Positions 1-8,892 of a DNA stretch of 64,000 bases are shown piece after piece. Position numbers and translations under genes: made by a program. The notes below the pieces were generated by a model. That model did no database searches. It saw nothing but the letters and a program-made list of their open reading frames with translations, and was not told the DNA's origin. The DNA comes from Oscillospiraceae bacterium. GTDB lineage: Bacteria > Bacillota > Clostridia > Oscillospirales > CAG-272. The first letter of the stretch is position 1, and each line of letters opens with the position of its first letter. Where the stretch lies: positions 24,857-88,856 of the forward strand of contig SVSP01000005.1 in assembly GCA_015064255.1 (NCBI GenBank), written 5' to 3'.

Positions 1-14
1 GTTTTTAAAAAGAT

Positions 15-734
15 TCAAAACCTTAGCGCATTATTATAATTTGTCGGAAGTCCTTCTCTGTAAAGATGCGAATCGGAAGAAAGGGTGAGCACCTTGGGGA
101 TAGAATATCCTTCCTTGCCGTCAAATTCAATAACGGTCATACCCGTGTGACCCATATCAAAATGAGTTGAGAACATCGGATACGGAATATCAAGCAAACA
201 GCTCAGGAAAGCAAGTCCGAAGCCCTGATGGGCAAAAAGCGCAATACGTTTGTCGTTTGCCTCTCTTATTTTGTATCTGCCCGTATATCTGTCGTGCTCG
301 TAGCCGAGCTCGCCGAGCAGGGTATCCACGCCGTCATAAATGCGCTCGATCCCTTTTTTGTAGTTGTAGCCTTCGAATGCCGGATGCTCGTACCAGCGGT
401 CGCCAAGATCTCTTATTGACTTTTCGTTGAAAAGCTGTCTTGTCCATTCCTCGTGGAATAGCCATCTTACGCCCTTTCCGTCCTCTCTTTTGACGGTGAG
501 ATCCTTCCAAGCGTGATTTTCGTGTGCAAAGTCGAGAAGAATGGGCTCTTTTTTGAGTATTTCACAGGTAGGCTTCGAGGTGAGCATAGCTCTGTTCGAG
601 GTTGAAGAATAAATTTTATCTATACCGTAAAGCGCAAGTCTTTTTGCAACGGCTTCTGCCTGACGCTCTCCGAGAGGAGTGAGCGAGTCCGGATCGTATA
701 TCGGATCGCCGTGACGTACGTAGAATAATAACAT
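15..734 (-). CDS. Histidine phosphatase (phosphoglycerate mutase-like) family protein
   Basis: N-terminal LLFYVRHGDPIYDPDSLTPLGERQAE (RHG motif). Start moved to internal Met, with GGAGAT just upstream. Confidence 0.85.
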   Translation of the reverse strand: MLLFYVRHGDPIYDPDSLTPLGERQAEAVAKRLALYGIDKIYSSTSNRAMLTSKPTCEILKKEPILLDFAHENHAWKDLTVKREDGKGVRWLFHEEWTRQLFNEKSIRDLGDRWYEHPAFEGYNYKKGIERIYDGVDTLLGELGYEHDRYTGRYKIREANDKRIALFAHQGFGLAFLSCLLDIPYPMFSTHFDMGHTGMTVIEFDGKEGYSIPKVLTLSSDSHLYREGLPTNYNNALRF

Positions 735-750
735 AATACAGATCTCCTTT

Positions 751-1806
751 TTAAAGTGATTTAAGAATATATTCAAGCATTTTATCGTCGTTTATAAGAT
801 ATTTGTACTTATGCACGTAGCGTTTCAGCGCCTCTTTGTTTATAGGCTTCGGAGTGCTTCCTGCCGCTTTTTCGAAATTTTTATAAAATATCTTGTCAAT
901 CGTTTCGTCGGGAAGGGATATTCCTTTGCAGGAGTTGTCTATCACCGTTACGTCGTTATCTGTTGTCAGAAAATCCCTCACGTTCTTTCCGCGGTGCTTC
1001 AGATGGTCAAGTCCCGCGCCCGAATAAGATGTGTCCGAGCCGAACATTATACGGTCTGCATATTTAATGAAGAATTCGCGGTAAAAATCTCTTCTTTTGT
1101 CGAACGAGCCGTACATTTCCGCGCCGGGTGTAATATCTACACCAACATTCGGATAACTTTCAAAGAGTGCCTCGAGCTTTTCGGGATGCTCCGACATAAA
1201 GAAAAAGTGCGCAAAATTCACCGAAAGCTTCGGATGCTTCTTTAAAATATTGAAAACGAGATTATACACACGCTCGTACGACATATACGTTCCGTCGCCG
1301 TAGTACCAACCTCTGTCGAGAAAACGCTTCGGGATTCTGTTTATATCCCAGAAGGTCTCGGGGTCGGCTACGTGCCAGATCATATGAGTATTATCTCTTT
1401 CGCAGGCTTCAAAAAAGCTGTCAAAATAATCGTCATCGATACAAACAGAGTAATCTCTCTGCTCGTACGGCTTGGTTTCGAGCATTTTTATACCGTCAAA
1501 TCCGATCTCCATAAGCTCTCGGTACTGCGAAAGCGGATCCATATTCTCGGGCATAGGATTTTTAAAAGGCTTTTGCGGATAAACGAGTCCGCCGTAAGCG
1601 TACACCTTGGGGTTATGAAGCTTATATATCGCGGCAAGCATATTCTGTGCAGGTCCGAGGTCTCTATATATCGGAATTGAGCAAATATTTACTCCGTCAA
1701 GGTTGTTTTCCGCTTGGAAAGCATCAAGAACCTCGCAAAAATCTCTTCCGTCACGGTCTGTGTGCGTGTACAGATGCCAATGGCTGTCAATGATCTTTCT
1801 CTTCAT
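751..1806 (-). CDS. Amidohydrolase-family TIM-barrel protein
   Basis: IDSHWHLYTHTD start, later NFAHFFF and MFGSDTSYS motifs typical of amidohydrolase-2 family. Confidence 0.8.
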   Translation of the reverse strand: MKRKIIDSHWHLYTHTDRDGRDFCEVLDAFQAENNLDGVNICSIPIYRDLGPAQNMLAAIYKLHNPKVYAYGGLVYPQKPFKNPMPENMDPLSQYRELMEIGFDGIKMLETKPYEQRDYSVCIDDDYFDSFFEACERDNTHMIWHVADPETFWDINRIPKRFLDRGWYYGDGTYMSYERVYNLVFNILKKHPKLSVNFAHFFFMSEHPEKLEALFESYPNVGVDITPGAEMYGSFDKRRDFYREFFIKYADRIMFGSDTSYSGAGLDHLKHRGKNVRDFLTTDNDVTVIDNSCKGISLPDETIDKIFYKNFEKAAGSTPKPINKEALKRYVHKYKYLINDDKMLEYILKSL

Positions 1807-1958
1807 TGTATCTAATTTCCTTTGACTTTCAGTTTCGGTTTCGATTAAATAGTATCACAGCCGTCGGGATTTGTCAAGCTTGACAAAAAAATCATTGACT
1901 TAAAGTAGTCAAAGTGTTATAATTATGACATAAACTTTTAGTTTTGGAGGCATTTACA

Positions 1959-2642
1959 ATGAAAATAAAGGACAAAGTCAAGCTTGATATTAACGGGCTG
2001 TACGAATACGGTCCAATCACGATAGTCGCTTTCGGTGACAGCGTAACACACGGTTGTTTTGAAATCGGAAAAATGGACTACGTAAGTGTTTATCACAGAG
2101 TTCTTGCAAACAAAATAAACGAAAAATACGACTATATTCCCGTAAACGTCATAAATGCGGGAATCGGCGGCACTACCGCAAAGGCATCGCTTGCACGAAT
2201 GGAAAGTCAGGTATTTTCACACTCGCCCGACCTCGTTATAATTGCATTCGGACTCAACGACGTAAACGGTACGCTTGAAGACTATCTGAACTCGCTTAAA
2301 ACAATCTTCGAAAGCTGCAAGGCGCACGGAACAGAGGCGATATTTATGACACCGAATATGCTCAACACTTACGTTTCTGAAAGAGCACCCGAACAGTATA
2401 AGGATTACGCATGCGTTACTGCCGAGTATCAGACGAGCGGACGAATGGATAAATATATGAACGCGGCGGTTGCCCTTGCAAACGAGATGGATATCAAGGT
2501 CGCCGACTGCTATGCGAAGTGGAAAAAGCTTGCCGAAAGTGAAGACACGACCGCCCTTCTGTCAAATGCGATCAATCACCCGACGCGAGAAATGCACAAG
2601 CTCTTCGCCGACACACTTTACGATGTGATCTTTGAAGAATAA
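1959..2642 (+). CDS. SGNH/GDSL-type hydrolase
   Basis: AFGDSVTHG (block I), GIGGTTA, FGLNDV, and a late NHPTREMHKLFAD block. GGAGG SD before ATG at 1959. Confidence 0.88.
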   Translation: MKIKDKVKLDINGLYEYGPITIVAFGDSVTHGCFEIGKMDYVSVYHRVLANKINEKYDYIPVNVINAGIGGTTAKASLARMESQVFSHSPDLVIIAFGLNDVNGTLEDYLNSLKTIFESCKAHGTEAIFMTPNMLNTYVSERAPEQYKDYACVTAEYQTSGRMDKYMNAAVALANEMDIKVADCYAKWKKLAESEDTTALLSNAINHPTREMHKLFADTLYDVIFEE

Positions 2643-2652
2643 AACAAACTTT

Positions 2653-2690
2653 AAATCAAAAACGGATGCGAGGCATCCGTTTTTTGATTT
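2653..2690. terminator. Bidirectional hairpin terminator between convergent genes
   Basis: AAATCAAAAACGGATGC-GAG-GCATCCGTTTTTTGATTT. Confidence 0.85.
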
Positions 2691-3157
2691 CAAAGACTCT
2701 TTGCTCTTTCGTGAACGGCGCGGCGGAAGTCGGGAAGGTCGTGCGAATATTCGCTGTCCATATAAGGACTTGTGATTATAAAATCGGCGGTCGCGCGGTT
2801 GTTTGCGATCGGAATATCGTAAACCTGCGCAATTCGAAGAAGTGCTTTTACGTCGGGATCGTGAGGCTGCGCGGTCAGCGGGTCGGAGAAGAATATCACA
2901 ATATCTATCTTTCCGTCAACAATACGCGCACCTATCTGTTGGTCGCCGCCGAGAGGACCGCTGTTGTAGCCTCTTACGGGCAGTCCTGTGTGCTCTGCGA
3001 CCATTTTTGCGGTAGTTCCCGTACCGCAGAGAAAATGATGCTCAAGAATTTCCTTGTTTTTCTTGCACCAAGCTATAAGGTCGTGCTTTTTGTTGTCGTG
3101 AGCGATAAGGGCGATATTCTTTTGAGGTTCCATAGTAAGATTTATGTTTTCGTTCAT
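2690..3157 (-). CDS. mgsA: Methylglyoxal synthase
   Basis: IALIAHDNKKHDLIAWC, GTGTTAKMV, SGPLGGDQQIGARI, IFFSDPLTAQPHDPDVKALLRI, PIANNRATADFI are hallmark MgsA motifs. Confidence 0.95.
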   Translation of the reverse strand: MNENINLTMEPQKNIALIAHDNKKHDLIAWCKKNKEILEHHFLCGTGTTAKMVAEHTGLPVRGYNSGPLGGDQQIGARIVDGKIDIVIFFSDPLTAQPHDPDVKALLRIAQVYDIPIANNRATADFIITSPYMDSEYSHDLPDFRRAVHERAKSL

Positions 3158-3316
3158 TGTAAATTCTCCGTGTTTGAAATATTTGATCTTTCTTTACTCT
3201 ATTATACTACATAATCTTTTCTAAATCAAGAATTTAGGCGAAATTTAGCGTTGATTTTACAAGTTGCGTGTGTTATAATGTGCGTGTAATTAAATTTTCT
3301 TTGCAAGGAGATAGCT

Positions 3317-4333
3317 ATGAACAACGATATTTTTGATTTTTCCGAAAAAAGCTTTTTAAATGTGGCAGATATCATTCCGCGCGACGGTTCAAGGGATGTA
3401 GCCGACGATATTCAGAATATCATTGACGCAAATCCCAACCGCACGATCTATTTTCCCGACGGAACGTATATCCTTTCGAAGCCGATATGCACTCCTGCCG
3501 ATCCGAAAAAGAGCGTTTCGCTTCAGCTTTCAAAATACGCGATCATAAAAGCCTCCGATGATTGGAACAGCGAAGAAGCACTCGTGCGCCTTGGAGGGAA
3601 AGACGCTTTTAATGACATCTATACAGACGGAAGCAACTATTCATTTGTCGGCGGTATAGTTGACGGCAACGAAAGAGCGAACGGAATATCTATCGACAGC
3701 GGAAGAGAAACTCTTATACGCGATGTATCGATAAAGCATACGGTTATAGGAATTCATATAAAACGAGGAGCAAACTCCGGCTCGTCGGACGCTGATATTA
3801 TGAACGTAAATATCGTCGGAAGGGGCGACACTTCTTCAAAGGGCGTTCTTATCGAGGGATGGGACAACACGTTTACGAATATGAGAATCGCGAAGGTCTT
3901 TACAGGCGTTGAGATACGTTCAGCAGGAAACTTCCTGAGAAATATCCATCCGCTTTACGTTTCAAACTACGAGGACTATGAAAACAGCTGTGCCTTCCGC
4001 GACGTTGAGGGCGGAAACTTCTATAATAACTGTTACAGCGACCAGTTCGGAATAGGCTTCTATACAGCCGAAAGCAGACTCAGCACCTTTGACAGCTGCT
4101 TCTGCTTCTGGTACTCCCCGAAAATGGGACGACACACGGCATTTAAGGCAGAAAAGAAATTCTGCTCGGTCGTTGCGAATTTTAAATCGGGCTTCAGAAA
4201 CGATACGGAAAACATTTTGCTCAGCGTAGGCGAAAGCGGAGGAAACGGTATTTTAAGTAATCCTATCGTCAATCCGAATATTCTCGCAGACGACACTTAC
4301 AAAGAATATCTCCGCGGAGAAGTAATAGGATAA
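3317..4333 (+). CDS. Right-handed parallel beta-helix (pectate lyase/GH28-like) protein
   Basis: Pectate-lyase-superfamily-like N-terminus (DIIPRDGSRDVADDIQNIIDANPNRTIYFPDGTYILSKPI) followed by beta-helix-like repeats. Confidence 0.75.
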   Translation: MNNDIFDFSEKSFLNVADIIPRDGSRDVADDIQNIIDANPNRTIYFPDGTYILSKPICTPADPKKSVSLQLSKYAIIKASDDWNSEEALVRLGGKDAFNDIYTDGSNYSFVGGIVDGNERANGISIDSGRETLIRDVSIKHTVIGIHIKRGANSGSSDADIMNVNIVGRGDTSSKGVLIEGWDNTFTNMRIAKVFTGVEIRSAGNFLRNIHPLYVSNYEDYENSCAFRDVEGGNFYNNCYSDQFGIGFYTAESRLSTFDSCFCFWYSPKMGRHTAFKAEKKFCSVVANFKSGFRNDTENILLSVGESGGNGILSNPIVNPNILADDTYKEYLRGEVIG

Positions 4334-4391
4334 AATCCCTTTGGGTGTGTTTTCGCACAGAAAAGAAAGGTATATAAATGTCTGAATATAT

Positions 4392-4429
4392 AAACAGTAC
4401 CGCAATTTTGATTTGCGGTACTGTTTTTT
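4392..4429 (+). terminator. Intrinsic terminator
   Basis: AAACAGTACCGCAA-TTTTGA-TTTGCGGTACTGTTTTTT. Confidence 0.8.
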
Positions 4430-4476
4430 AATATTTATTGGAGGTTTTGAATTTTACAAGGCTATTTTAAACGTTC

Positions 4477-5859
4477 TCAGTCATCATAGTCACGTTCTGC
4501 TTTTACGATCTCGCCGCTTACTGCATCAATCTTATATTCGAATTCGTATCTGCCTGACTCGAAATCAATCTCGTAAACTGCTTTGCCGTGCTCTACGTCA
4601 AATTCGCAGTCGTCAAATCTTACTTCGGATGCCGAAAGTCCTGAGTCTTTGAGGGCGATCTCTTTTGCTTTTTCTGCGGTGATATAGGTTACGGGAGTCG
4701 TTTCACTCGGATTTGAAGGACTTTCTGGGGTCACGGGAGTTTCGGGCTTGGTTTCCGAGGGCTTTTTGCCGTCTGTCTTTTTGCGGAGGATCTCGCCGCT
4801 TACTGCGTCAACGTCGTATTCGTACTCAACGCCGTTTGCGTAGAATTCAAGCTCGTAAACTGCTTTGCCGTGCTCGAAATCGAATTCGCGGTCGTCGAAG
4901 ATCGCTTCGGTTTCGCTTACGCCTGCGTCCTTGAGAACTATTGCTTTTGCCTCTTCAAGAGTAATATAGGTCGGCTGTGCGGGCTCTGCGGGAGTTTCGG
5001 GTGTTGTAGGATCTTCGGGGTTCACGGGAGTGTCGGGAACGTTGTCAAGATGCGTTGCATTTCCTGTGGGAGCAACGTTATTGCCGTTTTCCTTGCTTTG
5101 GTTATTTTCTACCGTATTTTTGTCGGAATTTGTTTTGTCGGGAGCTTTTTTGATTTCCCATTCGTGCTTTACAACTTCACCTGTAGTTGCATCGATCTCG
5201 TAATCGTATTCCGAACCGTTTGCGTAGAATTCAAGCTCGTAAACTGCTCTTCCGCGCTCAAAATCGAATTCGCGGTCGTCGAAGAACGCATCGGATGCGC
5301 TGATACCTGCGTGCGCGAGAGCAATCTCTTTTGCTTTTTCAAGAGAGATATACTGTGACGGGGAGAGTGAGTTTGTGTACTTTGGGTCATAGTCGTCGTG
5401 TCCGATTGTGATAACTTGCGGGTCAACGTTGAGCGATTTTACCGTGTTTGTGATCTCGCTTTCGAGCTTATCTGCAAAATTCTTTTCGGGGAGTACGGAG
5501 CCGGGCTCTACGCGTACAACGATGTTTCTTCTTTCGCCGTCAATATCTACTGCAAAGTATCCTGCGTTGTATATTTCTTTTACGAGAGCCTTCACAGCAT
5601 CAATATAGCTGAGACCCACGAAGGAATCAAGTTCGCTTAAAAGATCTTTGCCGTCTTTGTTGTTGCCCTTGACCGAAGTAACTTTTCCGTCTTTATCGTA
5701 ATCTATGCGGATCTCGGGGTTTACGCTCAGAATGATCGTTCCCGAATCGCCCGACATAAAAGGGCTTTTTTTCAGGATAAGCAATCCTGCTGTGAGTACA
5801 GTTGCTATAACGAGGAGTACTGCGATGGTTATTGTAGCTGTTTTGAGAGTCTTTTTCAT
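4477..5859 (-). CDS. Membrane-anchored protein with RsgI-middle-like region and three PepSY-type repeats
   Basis: N-terminal TM helix; IILSVNPEIRIDYDKDGKVTSVKGNNKDGKDLL resembles the RsgI middle domain; three copies of [Y/F]EFxYxIDAxxGEIVK with preceding ITxEKAKEIALxxAGxSxSExxFDDxEFDxExGxAVYE; Pro/Glu linkers. Confidence 0.85.
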   Translation of the reverse strand: MKKTLKTATITIAVLLVIATVLTAGLLILKKSPFMSGDSGTIILSVNPEIRIDYDKDGKVTSVKGNNKDGKDLLSELDSFVGLSYIDAVKALVKEIYNAGYFAVDIDGERRNIVVRVEPGSVLPEKNFADKLESEITNTVKSLNVDPQVITIGHDDYDPKYTNSLSPSQYISLEKAKEIALAHAGISASDAFFDDREFDFERGRAVYELEFYANGSEYDYEIDATTGEVVKHEWEIKKAPDKTNSDKNTVENNQSKENGNNVAPTGNATHLDNVPDTPVNPEDPTTPETPAEPAQPTYITLEEAKAIVLKDAGVSETEAIFDDREFDFEHGKAVYELEFYANGVEYEYDVDAVSGEILRKKTDGKKPSETKPETPVTPESPSNPSETTPVTYITAEKAKEIALKDSGLSASEVRFDDCEFDVEHGKAVYEIDFESGRYEFEYKIDAVSGEIVKAERDYDD

Positions 5860-6043
5860 ATTTAAAAAGTCCTTTCTTGATTTTATTTTGTTTTACATTT
5901 GCAGATTACGGATAAAGTTTTCAAATATCGGGGTAAAGAAAGGATTTTTTGAAAAAATATAATATTTTTTTAGCAACTTGACAACAGAGATGCCTGCTGA
6001 TATAATCAAAGCAGAAAAACACGCTTGAAGGAGTACGTATGCT

Positions 6044-7009
6044 ATGAAGATAACAGCTAATGAGTTTGTCCTGCCCATTATCGAAGGTAAGGAATGTCAC
6101 GCAAGCCACTTTGTTCTGCTCGGCGGAGGAGAGGTGTTTTGCGTTTACTTCTATGGCAGCCGGGAGGGTCAAAACGACGTGCGCATTTTCGGCTCGAGGC
6201 GTTTTCCTGACGGATCGTGGAGCGCGCCGACAGCGATAAGCGAGGATGACGGTCAGCCGCACTGGAACCCCGTCCTTTTCAGACGCAGCGACGGCACTGT
6301 GATACTCTTTTACAAGGTTGGAAAGCCGATCGCCGATTGGAAAACGGTGTGCAAAATTTCGTACGACAACTGCGAAAGCTGGAGCGAGTCCTTTGAAATG
6401 ATCGAGGGCGACGAAAGCGGCGGACGCGGTCCCGTGCGAAACAAGGCGATATATCTGTCGAACGGATCAATAATTGCGGGCGGATCGACCGAAAAGGGCG
6501 AATGGAAATGCTTCTTTGACCGTTCGGACGACGGCGCAAAGAGCTGGCAAAGAAGCCGCGATCTGCGGATTTTCGAAGGAAACAGCGAGGATTTCAATAA
6601 AAGAGGAATAATTCAGCCGACTCTCTGGGAAAGCTCGGACGGAGTACACGCGCTTATGCGTTCAAGCGAGGGTGTCGTTTACCGCACGGACTCTCCCGAC
6701 GGCAACGCTTGGTGTGATCCATACCCGATCGATATGCCGAACAACAACAGCGGAATAGATCTTGCTAGCCTCGAGGACGGCAGAATAATACTTTGCTGCA
6801 ATCCCGTTTCGGACAACTGGGGAAAGCGCTCACCGATATCGCTTTTCGAGTCTTTGGACGACGGAAAAAGCTTTAAATTTCTCACCCACCTTACGACAAT
6901 GCAGGGCGAGTATTCTTACCCCGCACTGCGCTATGAAGACGGACGTTTGCATATCAGCTACACGTGGAATCGCAAAACGGTGCAGTATTTTTGTCTTGAG
7001 GGGATATAA
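6044..7009 (+). CDS. Sialidase/BNR-repeat-like exo-glycosidase family protein
   Basis: Repeated SxDxGxxW-type motifs (SYDNCESWSESF, SDDGAKSWQRS, SLDDGKSFKF), GGRGPVRNKAIYLSNGSIIAGGS. Confidence 0.8.
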   Translation: MKITANEFVLPIIEGKECHASHFVLLGGGEVFCVYFYGSREGQNDVRIFGSRRFPDGSWSAPTAISEDDGQPHWNPVLFRRSDGTVILFYKVGKPIADWKTVCKISYDNCESWSESFEMIEGDESGGRGPVRNKAIYLSNGSIIAGGSTEKGEWKCFFDRSDDGAKSWQRSRDLRIFEGNSEDFNKRGIIQPTLWESSDGVHALMRSSEGVVYRTDSPDGNAWCDPYPIDMPNNNSGIDLASLEDGRIILCCNPVSDNWGKRSPISLFESLDDGKSFKFLTHLTTMQGEYSYPALRYEDGRLHISYTWNRKTVQYFCLEGI

Positions 7010-7024
7010 AAAGAATATAAAACA

Positions 7025-7053
7025 GCCAAGCGATGAATTTCTCATCGCTTGGC
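7025..7053. terminator. Hairpin terminator
   Basis: GCCAAGCGATGA-ATTTC-TCATCGCTTGGC. Confidence 0.75.
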
Positions 7054-7224
7054 AATTTCGTTTGTAAATGATGTGCGCAGTTTGCTGACGCGAAAAGGGC
7101 AAACCGCACCCTTCGAATACAGAAATATTTTTCATTATCGAACGGTGTGTGTGGTGAAATTCGGTTTTTTCGGTAAAGTTTTTGGAAAGAAAAGCGTTTT
7201 CCAAAAAACGATATCACACAGCAT

Positions 7225-7395
7225 TTATCTTGTGCCCGTTTTTATTTCACCGTGCTTTTTCTCATATTCTTCAATGCAATCACGAATAAGTATAAGTATC
7301 TGACTGTTTGCGCTTCTGCCTTCATAATCGGCTATAACATGTAATTTGTCGAGCATTTCGTCATCAATTCTGACAGATAAACTTTTTGTGGCCAT
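7225..7395 (-). CDS. Small ribbon-helix-helix (Arc/CopG-type) DNA-binding protein
   Basis: MATKSLSVRIDDEMLDKLHVIADYEGRSANSQILILIRDCIEEYEKKHG, typical RHH pattern. Confidence 0.85.
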   Translation of the reverse strand: MATKSLSVRIDDEMLDKLHVIADYEGRSANSQILILIRDCIEEYEKKHGEIKTGTR

Positions 7396-7413
7396 AATAA
7401 CTCCAAATTTAAT

Positions 7414-7474
7414 ATATTTTATGTTTACTTTATATCTATTTTGTGTTATTATGTTACGAATAGACATAAAATAT
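7414..7474. promoter_or_regulatory. Inverted repeat in the divergent RHH/SLOG promoter region
   Basis: ATATTTTATGT (7414-7424) and ACATAAAATAT (7464-7474), 11-nt perfect arms. Confidence 0.5.
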
Positions 7475-7503
7475 GTTCAAAATATATCTAAAAGGAGATA
7501 ATT

Positions 7504-7833
7504 ATGAAGCTTGCAATTATAGGATCAAGAAATCTGACAGTAGAAAATATCGGTGATTACCTGCCAAACGGGGTAACGGAGATCGTATCGGGCGGCGCGA
7601 GGGGAATAGACAGTCAGGCGGCTGAATACGCAAAGGAAAAAAATATTCCACTGACCGAATTTCTCCCCGATTATGCAAGATACGGAAGAGGTGCGCCGAT
7701 CGTGCGAAACAAGCAGATAGCAGAATATGCCGATCTGGTTTTGGCGTTTTGGGACGGAAAATCAAAAGGAACACTTTCGGTGATAAAATATTGCGAAAAA
7801 ACAGGGAAAAAGTGTACGGTTGTAGAAATTTAG
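7504..7833 (+). CDS. SLOG-family (DprA/YspA-like Rossmann) protein
   Basis: MKLAIIGSRNLT, VSGGARGIDSQAAEYA, DYARYGRGAPIVRNKQIAEYADLVLAFWDGKSKGT. Confidence 0.85.
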   Translation: MKLAIIGSRNLTVENIGDYLPNGVTEIVSGGARGIDSQAAEYAKEKNIPLTEFLPDYARYGRGAPIVRNKQIAEYADLVLAFWDGKSKGTLSVIKYCEKTGKKCTVVEI

Positions 7834-7987
7834 CGCGGTGCGAACATACCGCGTATTTGCGTTTTTCTCATCACAATAAGGCTTTTTGAAAAGGACGCAA
7901 AATAAAAGATTGACACGGACGGCTGTGAGTGATATAATAAATTGGAATAGTTTTTGATGAGCCGAGCGGCAGAAAGGTTTATTTATT

Positions 7988-8752
7988 ATGATTGCAAATT
8001 ATCATACACATACAGCAAGATGCGGACACGCAGACGGATCCGACAGAGAATATATCGAAGAGGCTATAAAGGGCGGTCTTAAGATCCTCGGATTTGCCGA
8101 CCACGCGCCGTTTGTCTATAAAAACGGCTTTGTTTCGGATATGAGAATGAAGCTCGCTGACGTTGACGGATATTTTTCCTCTTTGACAGCACTTCGCGAG
8201 GAATATAAAAATGATATAAAAATATATATCGGATTTGAGTCCGAGTATATCCCCGAGCTTATGGAAGCACAGGACGCTCTTCTTCGCGAATATCCGCTTG
8301 ACTATATGATAATGGGTGAGCATTTTTACGAGCCCGAGGACAGAGGAGTACACTGTCACGCGCGCCCGATGGATAACGCCGCACTTACAAAATATATCGA
8401 CGTGGTGATAGAGGGAATGAAAAGCGGAAGATATAAATATCTCGCGCATCCCGATATGACGAGAGTTGCCGAAAAGGACGAGCATTTTACAAAAGAATTT
8501 ACCCGTCTTTGCAAATTTATGAAAGAGGCGGGATTGCCTGTCGAAGTGAATATGCTCGGATATGTTACGAAAAGGATATATCCGTGCGATGAATTTATGA
8601 AAATTGCGGCGTCGGTCGGAACAAAGGCAATAATCGGCTGTGACGCACACAGTCCCGATTTCCTCTCGGATAAGGAGAAGCACAGGGCAGTAAATGAATA
8701 TGCGAGGAGCTTCGGACTTGAGATAATCGAAACTTTACCCGGGCTCGATTAA
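7988..8752 (+). CDS. PHP-domain histidinol-phosphatase (HisJ-like)
   Basis: NYHTHTARCGHADG, GFADHAPF, DYMIMGEHF, YLAHPDM, IGCDAHSPDFL. Confidence 0.9.
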   Translation: MIANYHTHTARCGHADGSDREYIEEAIKGGLKILGFADHAPFVYKNGFVSDMRMKLADVDGYFSSLTALREEYKNDIKIYIGFESEYIPELMEAQDALLREYPLDYMIMGEHFYEPEDRGVHCHARPMDNAALTKYIDVVIEGMKSGRYKYLAHPDMTRVAEKDEHFTKEFTRLCKFMKEAGLPVEVNMLGYVTKRIYPCDEFMKIAASVGTKAIIGCDAHSPDFLSDKEKHRAVNEYARSFGLEIIETLPGLD

Positions 8753-8892
8753 AAAGTCTTGACAAGGCATTTTATACGTGATATAATATCCTTTCAGGAA
8801 TTAATAATAAATCAGCATAAAAATCGGACGTTTTATATAAAAAAGATTGTTTTGGCAGACGCGTTCTGCTGAAAATGAGAAAGGTAAAGTTT

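Noticed and set aside
4477-5859. DNA-level tandem repeats as a possible CRISPR-like array
   Set aside because: Repeats are protein-coding PepSY domains (~300 bp periodicity), not short repeats with spacers.
8760-8892. T-box or other riboswitch leader upstream of ilvB
   Set aside because: Leader is short and lacks a T-box AGGGTGGNACCGCG-like sequence or antiterminator; only a small GCAGA..TCTGC hairpin is present.
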